DNA from: Scolanthus callimorphus
Taxonomy: Eukaryota; Cnidaria; Anthozoa; Actiniaria; Edwardsiidae
Direction: 5' to 3'
NCBI GenBank assembly: GCA_033964015.1
Contig: CM066916.1
Span: 16,470,501 to 16,534,500, forward strand
Length of the DNA: 64,000 bases
Under the pieces are notes generated by a model that saw only the letters and a list, made by a program, of their open reading frames with translations, had not been told where the DNA came from and did not search any database. The first letter of the stretch is position 1. Each line of letters opens with the position of its first letter. Position numbers and translations under genes: made by a program. Of the stretch, positions 9,421-21,913 are shown one piece after another.

Positions 9421-11900
9421 TAAAATGTATTGAAGATCGAGATCTCAACGAAATGATAAGCACTCTGATTGACTGTATGTTGCTTTTATAATTTTATAAC
9501 TTCGAAAAACGAGGATACGCGGAAGCAGACGTCGTGGGCGGACGATAGGATAATATCATGTGAGCTATTATTATCGGGTGATATTCAAGTTTTGGAAATA
9601 AATATATTGTGTTTGACATCATTTGTTTTCCGTCTCCTATAATGGTAAAGAGTAACACACTATACGTCAAAGGCCAATTGCACTCGGATATTTTTACCAA
9701 CAAGATATATAGATATTCATGTCAAAGGAAAGTACGTGGAATCTTAAACCCTGACTCTTTCTACTGCTCACATTTTAAACAAAGTTACAAGGACTTACAA
9801 TGTGTAGTGTGTAGTGAAGATTCGTGTCTTAGGCGAGCTGGGAACAAACCAGATAAATATGACCAGTCATATCGTGAATGTTTATTCGACTTTTCCTATG
9901 ACCACGGTTCGCCTGAAAAAGGTTTTACCTTATGCAAAATGACGCAAATAATAGTGCCAATTGCTAACTTGTAACAACTTATTTCACAATTGACTTCATT
10001 CATTGTTCATCATCTAGTGAGCATCTCTTAAAACCTCACGCAGAGAATAACAAAGTAAATGTTCAATTGACACGCTGATCTGGTCTGGTCGTAGCCACAG
10101 GAGTAGTAGCAGACAAACTTAACTAAATTGCGGGCCCAGTTTATACAAACAATTTATGTTATATAATGTATTTAGGCTTTTGTCGGTAATCTTAAACACG
10201 CCACAACTTACAACTAAATCTCTAATATTGACGATTCTCTGTTAATTGTGGCCTCCAGGTTTCTTTGAATACAAACATTATTGCTTTTTAATGAAATAAT
10301 GATAATCATTGTTACGATACTTGTAGCACATCCATTAAGTAGAAAATATCAAGCCCTGCTGGTTCAAAACGCATGAGACAATTACGGCTAAAATCTGTTA
10401 TAAACTGACTACTAGTGATATACTGACAGCAAATTTGAACCTCATTTACTAAGGCTATTTACCATTTACCTCCTTTGGTGACTTTTACCCGGAGAACCCT
10501 GTAAACTGTTGTCGTGCTCTTGTCGTACCAAAACAAATTTTCACTAAAAATCGCTCCTGCAATACAATGATCGTGGAATGAAAACCTGTATCAGTTTACT
10601 GCAGCCAAGGCAAAAGCCGGAAGCCTTGGGTTCTTATTTTCTTTTGAGTAATGCGGATTAGACCAAATTCCGTAGGATTATAGAAAGAATTGGCTAATCC
10701 TACGAAAACACCTTCGCTATTGCAGATGTAAAGCTAATGTTTCAATTAATGCTTTCGTGAACTTTCTTTTTGTTTTTAATTAAACAAAAATTGCTAAATT
10801 GATTAACAATTTACCGCTTTTTTCTAATAGGCGTAACCACATTTACGGTAATATAAAGACACCGGCAGAAAAACAGCAATCAATACTGACAATACGGTCA
10901 AAAGAAATGCTCCACAAAAAAAAAATGATTTCTCACCAATCAGTTGTGCGTTATTTGTATCATCAACAGCTTTTATCCGGCTTCCACCAAAAGATTTCTA
11001 ATATTCAAGCCATCTGTGAGGATTCAATGGCAAAACCTTCGCTGAAAAGGTTGCAAAACGTAACTTTGTTGCCTTGATAATACAGATTAAAAAGGGCCCG
11101 ATGGCAAGATTAAATCATTGGTCCTTCTAGGTTGCGGATGTATTATTCTTGTAAAGTGGGTGAACGCTGTACAAAAATATAACAATTAAAGCAACTCGAC
11201 TTATAAAAAAAAGAAAATGAATATATGTTTTCTCTGAATGGAAACAAGCCGTAAAAACGTAAGGGATTTTCTCTGTCGATTATGGTATCTTTGCAAAGGA
11301 TCAAAATCAGATAGGAGTTGATCTGTCAAAAGGCGAGCCGCCTCCTTACACTCGTTATTACTTGAATAAATCATGAAGAAACCTTAATAGTTATTGACCT
11401 CAGACCCTATATATTTTTTCACATTATTGCGTTTAACTAATTTTGAATAGCCATATTAAACTTTTGCTCATTTCATAACGAATTAAAAGAATGAGCCACA
11501 CAAAACTTCAAGAAATTACGACATTTCCGATTCGAAAAATACTTGTATGTGTTTCTGAAAATTTAGCTTTCTTGTAACATAAATTGTAGCTCGTTCATTT
11601 TGTTTTCTAGGCTCGATCATCAGTCTTGTGTGAGGGGCAACCGTGGGCTTAGAGCAGCCCCACAAACGGATGGTGTTTGAGCCTATTGTTTTCCGGCACG
11701 ACCAATAAAGCATGAGCGATTACTTAAGATCAAATTATTTTAATTCAAAGTATTCAAGCTAATTTACAAATCCAAATGGCTAGCACGTTTGCAGAACGAA
11801 ATCAAGGACTTTCTGTTTAATACCATGTAAAACATATTAGAACAACATTTCGCAACCCTTCCATAATAAGCTTTCCATAAGAAACGATATGGAACAATAT
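9421..11900. other. Long stretch without a recognised gene
   Basis: A 121-codon frame (9609-9974, +) contains several Cys and charged residues but no motif, signal peptide or clear splice sites; coding status is unknown. A 92-codon frame at 10799-11077 begins with TTG and is lysine-rich from AT-rich DNA. No RNA gene or repeat with termini was found. Confidence 0.4.
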
Positions 11901-12040
11901 ACACTTAATGACTGCTCCCGAGGGAAACATCAGTTTTGTTTCACGAGAATCTCGATGTTTCCCGAGACGAAGTCGAGGGAAACATCGAGATTCGAGGGAA
12001 ATAAAACTGGTGTTTCCCGAGGGAGCAGTCATTAAGTGTT
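11901..12040. mobile_element. Palindromic MITE, 140 bp
   Basis: The near-perfect arms ACACTTAATGACTGCTCCCG and CGGGAGCAGTCATTAAGTGT enclose repeated TTTCCCGAG modules. A related right arm (CTCGGGAAAT...GGGAGCGGTTATTAAGTGTG) occurs at about 60600-60680. Confidence 0.8.
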
Positions 12041-12566
12041 TTGTTATATAGCAAAAAATAAACTGCAACTATTAAATCAAACAAATGTATTTCAAAAACG
12101 AAAGAGAAGTTACAAAGTGTGTGCGCGACTACATATGTAAAATAAAAACACTCCTAAAATCCCACAATTTTCTTGCATTAGCAAAAACTTATCAAAATTA
12201 GCAAAGGTTTTTAAAGAGACACGCGTGTTTACAATAAACTTCTATTTTTCCCGCTCTCAAACGCGACGCGCGAAGGCACTATTCCCCTATCGGTCAATAA
12301 TTTTTCGAAATATTGACTTATCGGGGAATATTTGATTTGTACTTCACCATGTGACCTTGATTTAGCCAATAAGAGCGCGCGCTCGGTTGGAGTGAGCACT
12401 CGCTATATAACAATAAAGTATAGCTAATGTAATATGGTTTTATCTTTCTCGGTAACGCATATTCTAAAACACGCAAATCCGTTGCGTTTAATGTCGCAAG
12501 AAAAAAATATTTAATCAAGAATGAAGAACGGGATGTGAAACCAGTTGAGTCATGAAATGTTGTACT
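12041..12566. other. MITE-flanking stretch
   Basis: It contains blocks typical of the same element family: a GACCGATAGGGGAATA-type inverted pair around 12283-12330 (CCCCTATCGG and CTTATCGGGGAAT) and an AATAAGAGCGCGCGC block at 12368. This suggests a longer composite element from 11901 to about 12415. The minus-strand 95-codon frame is not protein-like. Confidence 0.45.
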
Positions 12567-12704
12567 CAGGGTTCGTATGGCTCCTGGAAAACCTGGAAAT
12601 TCCAAGGCTTAAAATTATCTTGGAAAACTCCTGGAAAAATTCCGAAAGAGCTCCTTAAAACTCCTGCATTTTTTCCATTTCTGAGCGTACGTCAACGAAC
12701 CCTG
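12567..12704. mobile_element. Short hAT-like MITE
   Basis: The termini CAGGGTTCGT and ACGAACCCTG are inverted repeats, and CAGGG ends are typical of hAT elements. The interior carries the CCTGGAAAACCTGGAAA-type sequence known from a widespread animal repeat. The flanking 8-mers do not match, so a target-site duplication is not demonstrated. Confidence 0.6.
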
Positions 12705-12906
12705 TGTCCTGGTCTGACACCAGTCTGACAACATGTCACGTTTGAATGCTGCATTACCTCGCATTTTGGATAGAATGGAATCCCGCTGACCAGCTGTGAA
12801 GATGGTAGATAACAATAGAGGCAAAATGCTGTCTTTAGTTCTCATCCGTCAGGCAAAGACCCCCACAAGGACATTGTTTGACTGCATTACAACAGTAAAC
12901 CATATC

Positions 12907-15800
12907 ATGATGAAAGTCTCAGCCCTTGGCATCTTACTTATCTGCAGCCTGTTAGCTAGCCAACCCGCTGCTAATGTGGCTTCATGTAGGCAAATGTATT
13001 GTGAATAGACAAAAAATGCATTTGATAATCACAGGACTGCAGGGGTCGTGGTGCGCCCGACTTCCGTTGCACTCGAAAGGAGTCTAATAAGCAGGAACTA
13101 AGTATGTGATCTTCATCTTGATGAAATCATACTCAAATCCATGTCTCACATTAAACATCTAGTGAACGAGAATGGAGGTTTCGCAATGCTGGTCTAGAGA
13201 TATGGGGTGCAAGCTGATCCTGATGCAAGTTAAAGGTACTGGGAAGTTTATAACTTTACATTAAGCTTCCGTTTGGTATATCAAAGTACACCACATCAAT
13301 TTCTCGACTCTCAACATCTCAAAAGTGCAAAACCAAATAATACACAAAAACCTTATTGGGATTGAATGGTTCTTTTTTTAAGGACTGCATCAATCAATCA
13401 ATCTTTAGTTAATCGTTCATTAGCTTCCACGTAGATAAGGTATAACATTCGTATTTTTACAGCTTAAGGTTTTTCGCATATTTACCAAATAAATTATAAA
13501 TTGATATTTTTGGAATTATAGGCATTACCTCACATGTGGGAATGCGATAGTGGGATGCTAGACACCTTTCCGGCATGATCAGATTAATAATAATCTTCAA
13601 GGTTAGCTAATGTGAATAACTATTTTTCCAAGCCTAGTAAATATGCACAAGCAAAAACCGATCTTCCTCCGTTAAAATGCGTTTAAATAGTATATTGGTC
13701 ATTTCTATGTAAACTTATCTAAGCTGGAAACAGAAACTGTCCTGTTCCCTTTTTCCAGCGCGCACAGACGTAAACTACATCGGGTAGATATTTCCAAATA
13801 GAAGCTCAAATAAGGAAACACAGCCCACCTGAAATATGTTTGCGAAAAAAGGTGAGGCAATGTCGACATAGAGAACGATCTCGGCAGGAAGGTTCCTTTT
13901 TTTGCCAGACCGCTGCGAATGGAAGTGGGGGAGAGGTTTTTTGAAGAACTGGTCCGACGTGTTCCCGAGTATATATGGTAAGTCATACAACTTATTTGTT
14001 ATGTTTTATCAAACTGAATCCTTTTAGATTTTGAATATCTACATAGATATAATAGGTACACTGCAAGTGTCAGAAGGACTACAAATTTACCTGCGAGAGT
14101 GAATCCCCCCCCCCCCCACCCCTAACCTAAACATAATTTGTCACAATCTGTCAAATCAAATACGCGGACTGCGAACTTGCTCTGCTCTCCAGCTACGCGT
14201 TTGCTGTTATTTTTTCCTCTTCATATACAATTCAGGCCGTGATTGATATGGCTTTTTAGCAATATTGGGTATTTCAGAGCTTTTGGGTCTTGCTTAAAGT
14301 TGTCTCAGGCAAATTATTCGCAACATTTTTTCATACGCAATTTAATTTTTCGCTCCTCCAGTGGAGAATGCGAGCCATCAACAAAGTTCAAATACAATTT
14401 CTTCAAAGTGGTTTTGTCGTATTGTAAGTTGTATTTCTCTTTATATAAGCAGCTTGTATTTCTAAAAGACGTGAATGGTAGCTGGAATTGTACATTGTTA
14501 ACATTACCATCGTGAGGTCTCGTATAGAGGTCAAATTTGAGGTCAGTTTCACCAAGATATATAATTCACCCCCCCAACTTAAAGCGCTCGGTAAGAGATG
14601 AAGAGATGGTATGATCCTTTTTTTCCAATTGTTTCGGGAAACTTTTAATCACAAAAATATATTGAATTTAAAAAAGGTACTTGACACCGGAAATCTAATT
14701 ATCGCATCTTTGTATCAGGAAGACTTAATTTTTATTACAACTTGGTTCCTAAAGCTTTTAAGCAATCAATCTTTAGTTTTCAGACCATTTTGAAAGCTTG
14801 TGACCGCTTTCTAGCAAAATGTTGCTGATACGAAAACGGATAGCCAAATGAATTGTGGCTAAGAAGAAGAATTATTTGTTCCAATCCTTTCCTGAAGGTT
14901 TATCTTCAGCTGACATTACATGTACGCTATTATATTAAGACACTTCTCTAGGATGCTAGTGATATTTTTGCATTTCATATCCTCGCATCACATGCTAAAT
15001 GGCCATTGTGTATGTTTTATTTAAAAAAAATACCAAACAATGTCAGATCGTCTCAGCGTTGGCCAGTAAAAACCCTGCTTTTCTTCGATTGTTTGAGTTT
15101 AATCAGTTTGCATAGACAAACCCAATAAAAACTGTCCAACGTGCTAATTGAGCGGCAGAAGACTTTAATCACTAAATAAAAGCATGACTGTACAGAAACC
15201 TTCATTTCTTGCAATAACTTTGACAAGAGAAGCCTTCGTCAAAAAATACAAGGGATAAAAGGTAGGACAATTCTTTACTTTTCACTACTGCTATGATTTT
15301 ACTTAACACAGCACTATCTGGTAGGATGGAATATATTTCTTTTCCCTTTATCTAATCTTTTTGCTTAAAAACATGAATTCCTGTTTGCATAGCATTGAGT
15401 ACTTTCTTTACAGTGTGGACACCGAAAGCTAACCGAAAGCGGGCCGTGCTGGGCAAAACTGATTAATCAGATTTAGCGTGAAAACAATCGCATTTGTACA
15501 AAATCTGCTACAAAAATAGAGCACACCTAAAAACAGTTTCTTTGGTGGGACAACTTTGTCAGGATATTTTTTTTTAACGCCAAATCTGATTTGTTAGTTT
15601 TGTTTTGCATGGCCTGCTTTCTGTGTCTCTGCACTGTAAAGAGTTTCCTTGACTGTCTGACTTTTCCTTTGTTTTCTCTGTGTTGTCAGTATTACAACAT
15701 AAAGAACGTGCCCACAACAATTTCGCATGGAGTATCTCGACGTGAAGCTCTGAACTCGCTTGTCACAAACGATCAGTATTATCTAGGCTTAGATGCTTGA
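12907..15800 (+). CDS. Candidate small secreted protein gene, 4-5 exons, unidentified
   Basis: The pieces are an ATG exon from 12907 encoding a clear signal peptide (hydrophobic LGILLICSLLA core, then SQPAANVAS); exon 13909-13977 (acceptor TTTTTTTGCCAG, donor G/GTAAGTCA); exon 14362-14423 (acceptor CGCTCCTCCAG, donor ATT/GTAAGTT); and terminal exon 15690-15800 (acceptor TTTCTCTGTGTTGTCAG). With a donor CAT/GTAGGC near 12985 the signal exon ends in phase 1, which keeps all later exons open to the stop at 15798-15800. If a 25-base micro-exon at 13759-13783 is included, a second frame is also open throughout, ending earlier in the last exon. I cannot choose between them. AATAAA at 16318-16323 could end the transcript. 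Without splicing, the signal exon stops after 33 codons. There is no family match that I recognise; transcript data would decide. Confidence 0.35.
14105..14117. repeat. Poly(C) tract
   Basis: Thirteen C residues lie in an intron of the preceding candidate gene. Confidence 0.9.
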
Positions 15801-16424
15801 GGTATAAGAGAGGTGAAACTCGTGCTTAGAAAAGAGGATAAGGCCGTAATATACAAGTTATCTAATATCTTGTTTCTAAGGCGACAAACTGATCTTGGAA
15901 ATAATGTTTACCTTTCTCAAACCTATCTCAAGTCTCGGCTACACTGTTTCTGATTTCAAACATCAGTTTTTTTTTCCCCTGAGTTGCCCGGATTGGCTGC
16001 ACCTAAAAAAGTGCCGAAATGAGCTTCTCCCTTGCGGAATCCAACATTATTTGTACATTACATTCTGCAGTGCTTTAAATGTTGTAGATATGAATCTATA
16101 AATATCCTAAAATCTGCACTCGATCATTATGAATATGCAGACGTCTGAAGCTATACAGCTTTGAATGATAACACTACCTTCGAGCGTTCTCATAACGTCA
16201 TCAACTCTCTTGTCTTCTATTTTCTTGTGAGCGTGTAACGTTTAGTGTCATAAAACCTGTTCTTGCTCTCTAAACAATTTTAGCTGTGGATAGGAAACTT
16301 TTGTAATTCCACAGACTGAATAAATAACGTTTTTACAAATATATTTATTTAAATTTCTCTATTTCAACTCTTTTTGATGGCCCGTGGTCGACATCCTTGA
16401 TGCCCCTTCCCCTTCCCCCACATA

Positions 16425-16565
16425 TTCCATAGTATATATTCCATAGTATATAGTCCATAGTATATAGTCCATAGTATATAGTCCATAGTATATAGTCCAT
16501 AGTATATAGTCCATAGTGCATAGACCATAGTGTTTAGTCCAGAGTATATAGTCGTCCAGAGTCCA
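16425..16565. repeat. 14-bp minisatellite (CCATAGTATATAGT)n
   Basis: About nine or ten copies of a 14-bp unit, the last ones diverged (CCATAGTGCATAGA, CCATAGTGTTTAGT). The array abuts a MITE fragment at 16585-16640 that carries CGTCTCGGTGACTATTC and CGGTGACTAATTGTT. Confidence 0.9.
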
Positions 16566-17779
16566 GAGTCCATATTTTACCCTATGCCCGTCTCGGTGAC
16601 TATTCACTGATACCCACTTCGCTTTCGGTGACTAATTGTTATGTTTAATAGCTGAAAACAATATTTGTTTTATTATTTATTCATTTTCTCTAAGAAGGCA
16701 ACAGGCGCTTTCCATTGCGTTTTCAAAAATCACCTCTAGTGCTTGCAATGCAGGAGTTCATGGGTATTTTTAAGAACGGCTTCCCACTGTTCTTCATATA
16801 AAACCTACTGCTTTAAACGTAAAGTTAAACAGGATTGAAAAGACAACGAACAACTCCACCCGCGCGTAATGATTTTTTTTTGTACCTAAGGCGATCAGGC
16901 TTGTGGAAAACAACGGGAACTGTTTCTAAAAATAGCCTGGTCCAGGGTGAATAAAACCGGCTGCCTCTATATTCTTTTCTGAGAGACCCACTCATTAGGG
17001 TCCTGTTCACCCTGAAAACGTGAAATTACTATTGCAAATATATTTTAATTAATAAAATGTATTTCCACTTGTCAAATGTAAGTGTTTTATTTTGCTGCGC
17101 CAACGTAGAGAAATCCTTTTTTATGAAATGATCAAATAAAGCATCCACTACATGATTTTACCCAGCAGGATTACATCACGCAAACCCAACGTGATTGATC
17201 GACTTAGTACAATAAATACTAGAATATGTGCGGCTTTTGTTTTTATCAGATCTTGCTTAAAATTAAGTATCTCTAATAGCACTCTTTTGGAAATTTAATA
17301 TTGACTTCGTGACATACGCATTTTAATAGATGCACAGTTGTTATCAGCGTGAGGGGAGGGAAACGTTAACAGGTGCTTAGAATATTCCGCTATAGCTATA
17401 GGAGGATGACGCAAATCGACAAAAGTGATCTGCACACACGTTTTCGTAGCTTTTAGAGCACCGAGTGAAGCATTAGCTGGGCAATCATCCCTCCTCGCGC
17501 ACAAGGGTCCACCCTCACGTTCCTTCTTCAGTAGAACCAGTCTCTTCACAGCCCGCCCTCAAAGATCTCTCGCACCAATGAAACAGAAATTAACGTCCAT
17601 GTGAGGAAATATGGCATTCACACGACGTTTTAGTAATAAAAATAGTGCACATATACATTGCTGTTCTGTGGGCTTTAAAATACAAAATAAAATAATAATG
17701 ATTAAAATAGAATAAAGTAAAACAAACAAACGGTACAAAATTTACAATGTTTAAGGGAGAAAAGTAAAAGGCTTAATTA
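16566..17779. other. Gene-free stretch with MITE fragment at its left end
   Basis: After the MITE remnant (to about 16640) the sequence is unremarkable. It is AT-rich with short frames only. The stretch 17640-17779 is probably the 3' UTR of the minus-strand LINE remnant that follows. Confidence 0.45.
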
Positions 17780-18395
17780 CTGGTAGCAAATACTGCACTG
17801 GGTAAAAAGGTAAGAAGGTAGAAATGATAAGAAATTAGAAAGAAAAAGGTTTATATTTACATTGGAACAAGCCCTGAAATCAAACTTGTTCCAAAGTCTG
17901 GGTGCAGCTATCGAGAACTGCCCGCTGTCACAGGTCAATTTCTGTAACCCATCCATGGGAACAGCTGAATTTCCCATGCGCATGCCTTTAGAGAACTGCC
18001 CGCTGTCCAGGTCAATTTCTGCAACCCATCCATGGGAACAGCTGAATTTCCCATGCGCGTGCCTTTAGAAATACAGCTTTTCCCATGAATGGGTTTCTGC
18101 AGAAATTCCCTGTGTGCCTGTAGGTCTTCAAGTTAAAAAAAGGTCCTTTAAGGCTAAATGATCGCTTGATGACCGCAAGACACAACCCGGACGGTAAAAT
18201 TCTAGTAGATATTTAATATATGGTAGTGCTGAGCCATTTAGTGACTTGTATGTTATCATGTTTATTTGTAAAATTTGTTCGTTGTTCTATTGGTAGCAAG
18301 TGCAGTTCCTTTAGTGTGTCAGAAATATGGTAGTATTTGTGCTTAATTGCATGCTACGAGACCCAAGCAGCAGCATTTTGAACAGACTCCAACTT
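17780..18395 (-). mobile_element. LINE reverse-transcriptase C-terminal relic
   Basis: Read on the minus strand, the translation follows the known C-terminal order of CR1/L2-type LINE reverse transcriptases. VQNAAA comes first (18370s), then SDTLKELHLLPIEQR, then a damaged middle with stops, then the FSIAAPRLWN motif (17900s), and a stop at 17777-17779. Several in-frame stops and shifts make it a dead, 5'-truncated copy. A tandem duplication of about 78 bp (17912-18067) lies just before the FSIAAPRLWN block. Confidence 0.8.
17912..18067. repeat. Tandem duplication, two units of about 78 bp
   Basis: The unit GAGAACTGCCCGCTGT...TGCCTTTA is present twice in a row with only a few differences. 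It lies inside the LINE relic, so it is a local duplication after or during insertion. Confidence 0.9.
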
Positions 18396-19333
18396 GCTAT
18401 CTCCCTATCAGGGATTCTAAAAGTATCCTAAATGAAATGATCTCAAAAATTGCATTATAAATACATGAATTATGTAAGATTTAAAAGATTTTGCTATTAA
18501 ATTCCAAAGTTTGAAAACTTTTCAGACAATTCTGATCAATTCTGAATCTGAATCTAGCATCTGCATTTTATACAACAATTTCAGAAAAGCTTGTACCGTC
18601 ACAATCTGTAGTAGTTCGCGGTGCGTCAAGGAAACTTAGAAGAACGAAGTTCTCGTGTTTACCTATTAATTAGAAGATATTAGAAAATTTATTGCGAGCA
18701 GTGTATTGTAGAATCATTTGCCATAAGGGTGATAAGTGTGGCCATTTATTTAAAAAACAAAATTTGCTTGTTTGTTTCACCCATTGCAGTACAAACTGAA
18801 TTACAGGTGGAGTCAGCAAAATATATTATAAAATATATGGTATAAATATAGTCCTTTAATATCTTGAATATTGATTATCTACCATATTCAGACATGCCCT
18901 AATGTAGTGGCGTACTTGATCGTGACGAAGTTCTTAAAGTGCCACTAGCACAATTTCCACTTGCCTGAAATTCCACCAAATTCGGCACACAAGTAGAAGA
19001 CATCAAAATCTTTAGCACTACGCCATTTGTTTTACCAGAGGTTGAAAGGAAAATAGCGTATTTTTACGTCAAAGTTCGGATTTCCTGATATTCAGCACAG
19101 GGAGCCCGAACTCCAGATCTTAATTGCGTTTTTCCCTATTTTTAGGGCAGCTCTCAAAAAACAGAAGTCGTACTGTAATATGTCTTACTTCTGCTGTTCT
19201 AGTCATCGCATTTTCTACCAGTTTTAGCGTTATAGACTTCGTATATGCAATTCAAAAACGTATCGATCAATTTTGCTCGATTTCTGTTGGATTGAAGTTC
19301 ACGGCATTGCAAAGGCCAATCCGAACGCCCGCT
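18396..19333. other. Gene-free stretch
   Basis: AT-rich sequence with no supported feature. Overlapping short frames (19124-19339) lack splice sites or protein character. Confidence 0.5.
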
Positions 19334-19533
19334 CAATAGACCTCCTCGGCTTGGGCGTAATGTTGTCCCATTTCAGATCACGTGGCATTCATTTGAATAA
19401 TCTTTCTTTGTCTGGGTTGCTTCAATATTCATATATGCTACGGTGCGTAGCAGAAAAACAGAAAAGAATACTCATGGGAATGCCACGTGAACTGAAATGG
19501 GCAAACAAACGGGCAAGCCGAGGAGGTCTATTG
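19334..19533. mobile_element. 200-bp MITE with long inverted repeats (family of four copies here)
   Basis: The ends CAATAGACCTCCTCGGCTTG and CAAGCCGAGGAGGTCTATTG are perfect inverted repeats, and the homology of the arms runs on through CCCATTTCAGATCACGTGG. Other copies are at 56024-56225 (good), 41178-41375 (right end decayed) and 57400-57534 (left end lost). TA at both edges in all copies fits a Tc1/mariner-type target. Noncoding. Confidence 0.9.
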
Positions 19534-19570
19534 AAGTTTTTTAAGATGCTCGGTTGGTTGTGCTTGTCTG

Positions 19571-19706
19571 GCCCACGCTCTGTTGGTTTGGCTTCTCTGT
19601 ATCTTTCATGCAAATTTGGATCCTTCAACATTCCAGCATGCGGAAAATGTTGAAGGATCCAACTTTGCATGAATAGACAATCAAGTCTAACCAGCAGACC
19701 GTGAGC
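19571..19706. mobile_element. Second palindromic element next to the previous one
   Basis: The inner arms CATGCAAA(t)TTGGATCCTTCAACATT and their complement (19607-19671) are almost perfect. The outer arms (CTCTGTTGGTTTGGCTT against its diverged complement) extend the palindrome. Noncoding. Confidence 0.8.
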
Positions 19707-21767
19707 TTAGAGAAGCACTTTAAGCCTGTCAGTTTTAAAAATTAACTATTGGGGTAACTTATTTGCTCCCATGATGCATCGCGGGATATAACAGACAGTT
19801 GGAGAGGTGCAACCTTTCTGAAATAGGTGTATAAAAATTGATAAGCACCCCTTCATTCTCATATTTCACAAGCGTTTTTACTTTACTTTGTCTTATCTCT
19901 TTGAATGAGTTTCGCCTCTTATGTAAGCTCTTGAAAGTTAAGCCACGTGAATTTCATTCACCTTTCTTGACAGCAACCATTTCGGCAACCATTTCGCCTC
20001 CATGTTTGCTCGTTTTTTTTCTTTTCTTCCCTTACAAAAATGTACCGTATCTAGGTGTCTCGCATTTCGCAATGCGGGCACTCTGTTTCGTTTTAAACTA
20101 AGAGAGGAAATATTTCAAAAATAATTACTCGACTTTCATGACTTCCCTGGAACGAGACAAAGGCAAATTACAGACAAAAAAGATGCCACACTCTGAGAGC
20201 CTGCGTCAAATCGCATTGCTTCTCAATGTGCCTTCCGCTCTTATGCTTAATGTGGCGATATTTTGATTACCATAACTCGGATATAGACTTTATCCGCGTA
20301 CATTGTGATACTGAGGGGAGTGGTCTAGATTTAGCATGATACTGATGTGCAAAACAAAGTAAAAAGGTCGTCTACGGCGACGGCTCCCTAGAGTTTCAGA
20401 CCATTAAAGTAGCCCCTTGCGTATCAAAACCCAACAACAAGATGTAAATTATCCTTCGCAGCGTTAACCTTTTTTCTGAGTATTACGCCTCTAAGATGTT
20501 TCATAATTTATTCAAGTTAGTGTGTTCCTAAGTCTATCAAACGACTATTTCTTGAGGATTATTTCTTACTTAAAGTGACAAAAGGTGCCGTGTTACATTC
20601 ATAGATCAACACATCGACGTTTGCATTCAGAGATGATCAATGATTATACTAAGCTTTAAAGAATTCAACCAAAATATTGGTGCATAAATAGATATCAAAC
20701 TGAAAAAGAAACCAACAAAGAAACCAAAAAATTTCGTATTATCTACTATGAAATGTACAACAAATAGAATCTTTGATAAACAGCAAAACAATGCGTTGTT
20801 TTGATGCAATTTGCGTTGACTTAACCGTCTAATTTCCTCACATCCAACGCCCAAACATGAAACAAAAAACCACCGATGAGAGCTCAGCAAGAAAACTATG
20901 TTGAAATCATAAACAATGTTTTTAATTCGATGATTTGGAAAAACATCAAACCAAAGGTTTTCCTTAAATCAATTTTTTTACTATCTTGGAAGTACTTAAA
21001 CTCACCTAAGCGGTTAGATTCCAGCCCAGAAATGTGTGAATCTTTGATCCATTTCTAGGTTGATATCAAAACCTCATTCAATTTAACGAACAACATTACC
21101 AAATAGATATTACGCCGCGCTTGGAAAAGGGTAGCGCAAAATGGTATCAAAATGCGAAGCACTTTTTCACTAATATCCACACATAGCTTAGTGATTCTTT
21201 GTACTAGATGGTATCTTTGATTGAACGCGATATGGTTTCAACCCCAAAAGAGAGGTTGTCGTATCTCGACAGCCGTGAGCGAGAAGTCAGTCTAATTGCT
21301 ATTAAACTATTTCTGTCGAGATTTATACATGTAAAACTTGAAGAGGCCTCATTCAGAACGTTTTATTATTTGGATTTCATTGTAATTATTTTATCCAGTA
21401 TTATCTGTCTATTTTTTATTAAGGCACACAAAGGGGTCTGACGTTGATGGATGTCTTAACGAAAATTTAATAATATGTAAGCTAGGCTTCATGGGCGAGG
21501 AAATCAACTTTGACTGAACGTCAAAATCAAATATCCTTTTTCTTTTTTCTCATCTGATTTATCTATTTTTCCTATCTCTGGTAGCATAATACTCATCACT
21601 ATACTACCCAATCCTTCTGTCTGACTCTGCTGTTTGTTTTCGTCTGTATTGTCAGAGATAAATCTTTTTAGCCTGTAACAAAATCACAAGGGATTACCTT
21701 TCCAGGTGCTGTTTTTCACCCTTAGCTGTCTCACTTCTTTTCTCTTTTCTTCATACTATTTACCAAG
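19707..21767. other. Long gene-free stretch
   Basis: No supported feature. If the Cys-rich exon at 21768 belongs to a gene, its 5' exons may lie here, but I could not find a signal-peptide exon with a matching phase-1 donor. Confidence 0.4.
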
Positions 21768-21913
21768 CGAGTTCCATCTCGGGAGACGGAAGCTTCAGCT
21801 GTAGAGAGCTGCCGCCACTTGACTGTCAGAGCCTTGTAGCCTGCGACTTAGCTTGTCATTCCTTCAATACACAAAACCCCTGTGCTTGCTGCTCTACCCT
21901 GTCATTGCTTTGA
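21768..21913 (+). CDS. Candidate terminal exon of a small cysteine-rich secreted protein
   Basis: A strong pyrimidine tract (TTCTTTTCTCTTTTCTTC) precedes an AG at 21766-21767. The following frame is open for 47 codons to TGA at 21911-21913, and AATAAA follows 74 bases later at 21987-21992. That is a normal terminal-exon layout. The frame has seven Cys spaced C-x7-C-x6-C-x3-C-x8-C-x-C-C, which suggests a disulphide-rich extracellular peptide or domain. Small Cys-rich peptides (structural, antimicrobial or venom-type) are common in cnidarians, but I recognise no specific family. An alternative frame is open for only 23 codons. The upstream exon with the signal peptide was not located. Chance remains possible. 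Confidence 0.4.

Noticed and set aside
13705..13990. Minus-strand frames of 93 and 71 codons
   Set aside because: The opposite strand carries strong splice sites bounding an exon; no such sites support the minus strand.
16359..16607. Minus-strand frames of 82 and 69 codons rich in Tyr/Leu/Trp
   Set aside because: They are the 14-bp minisatellite read through.
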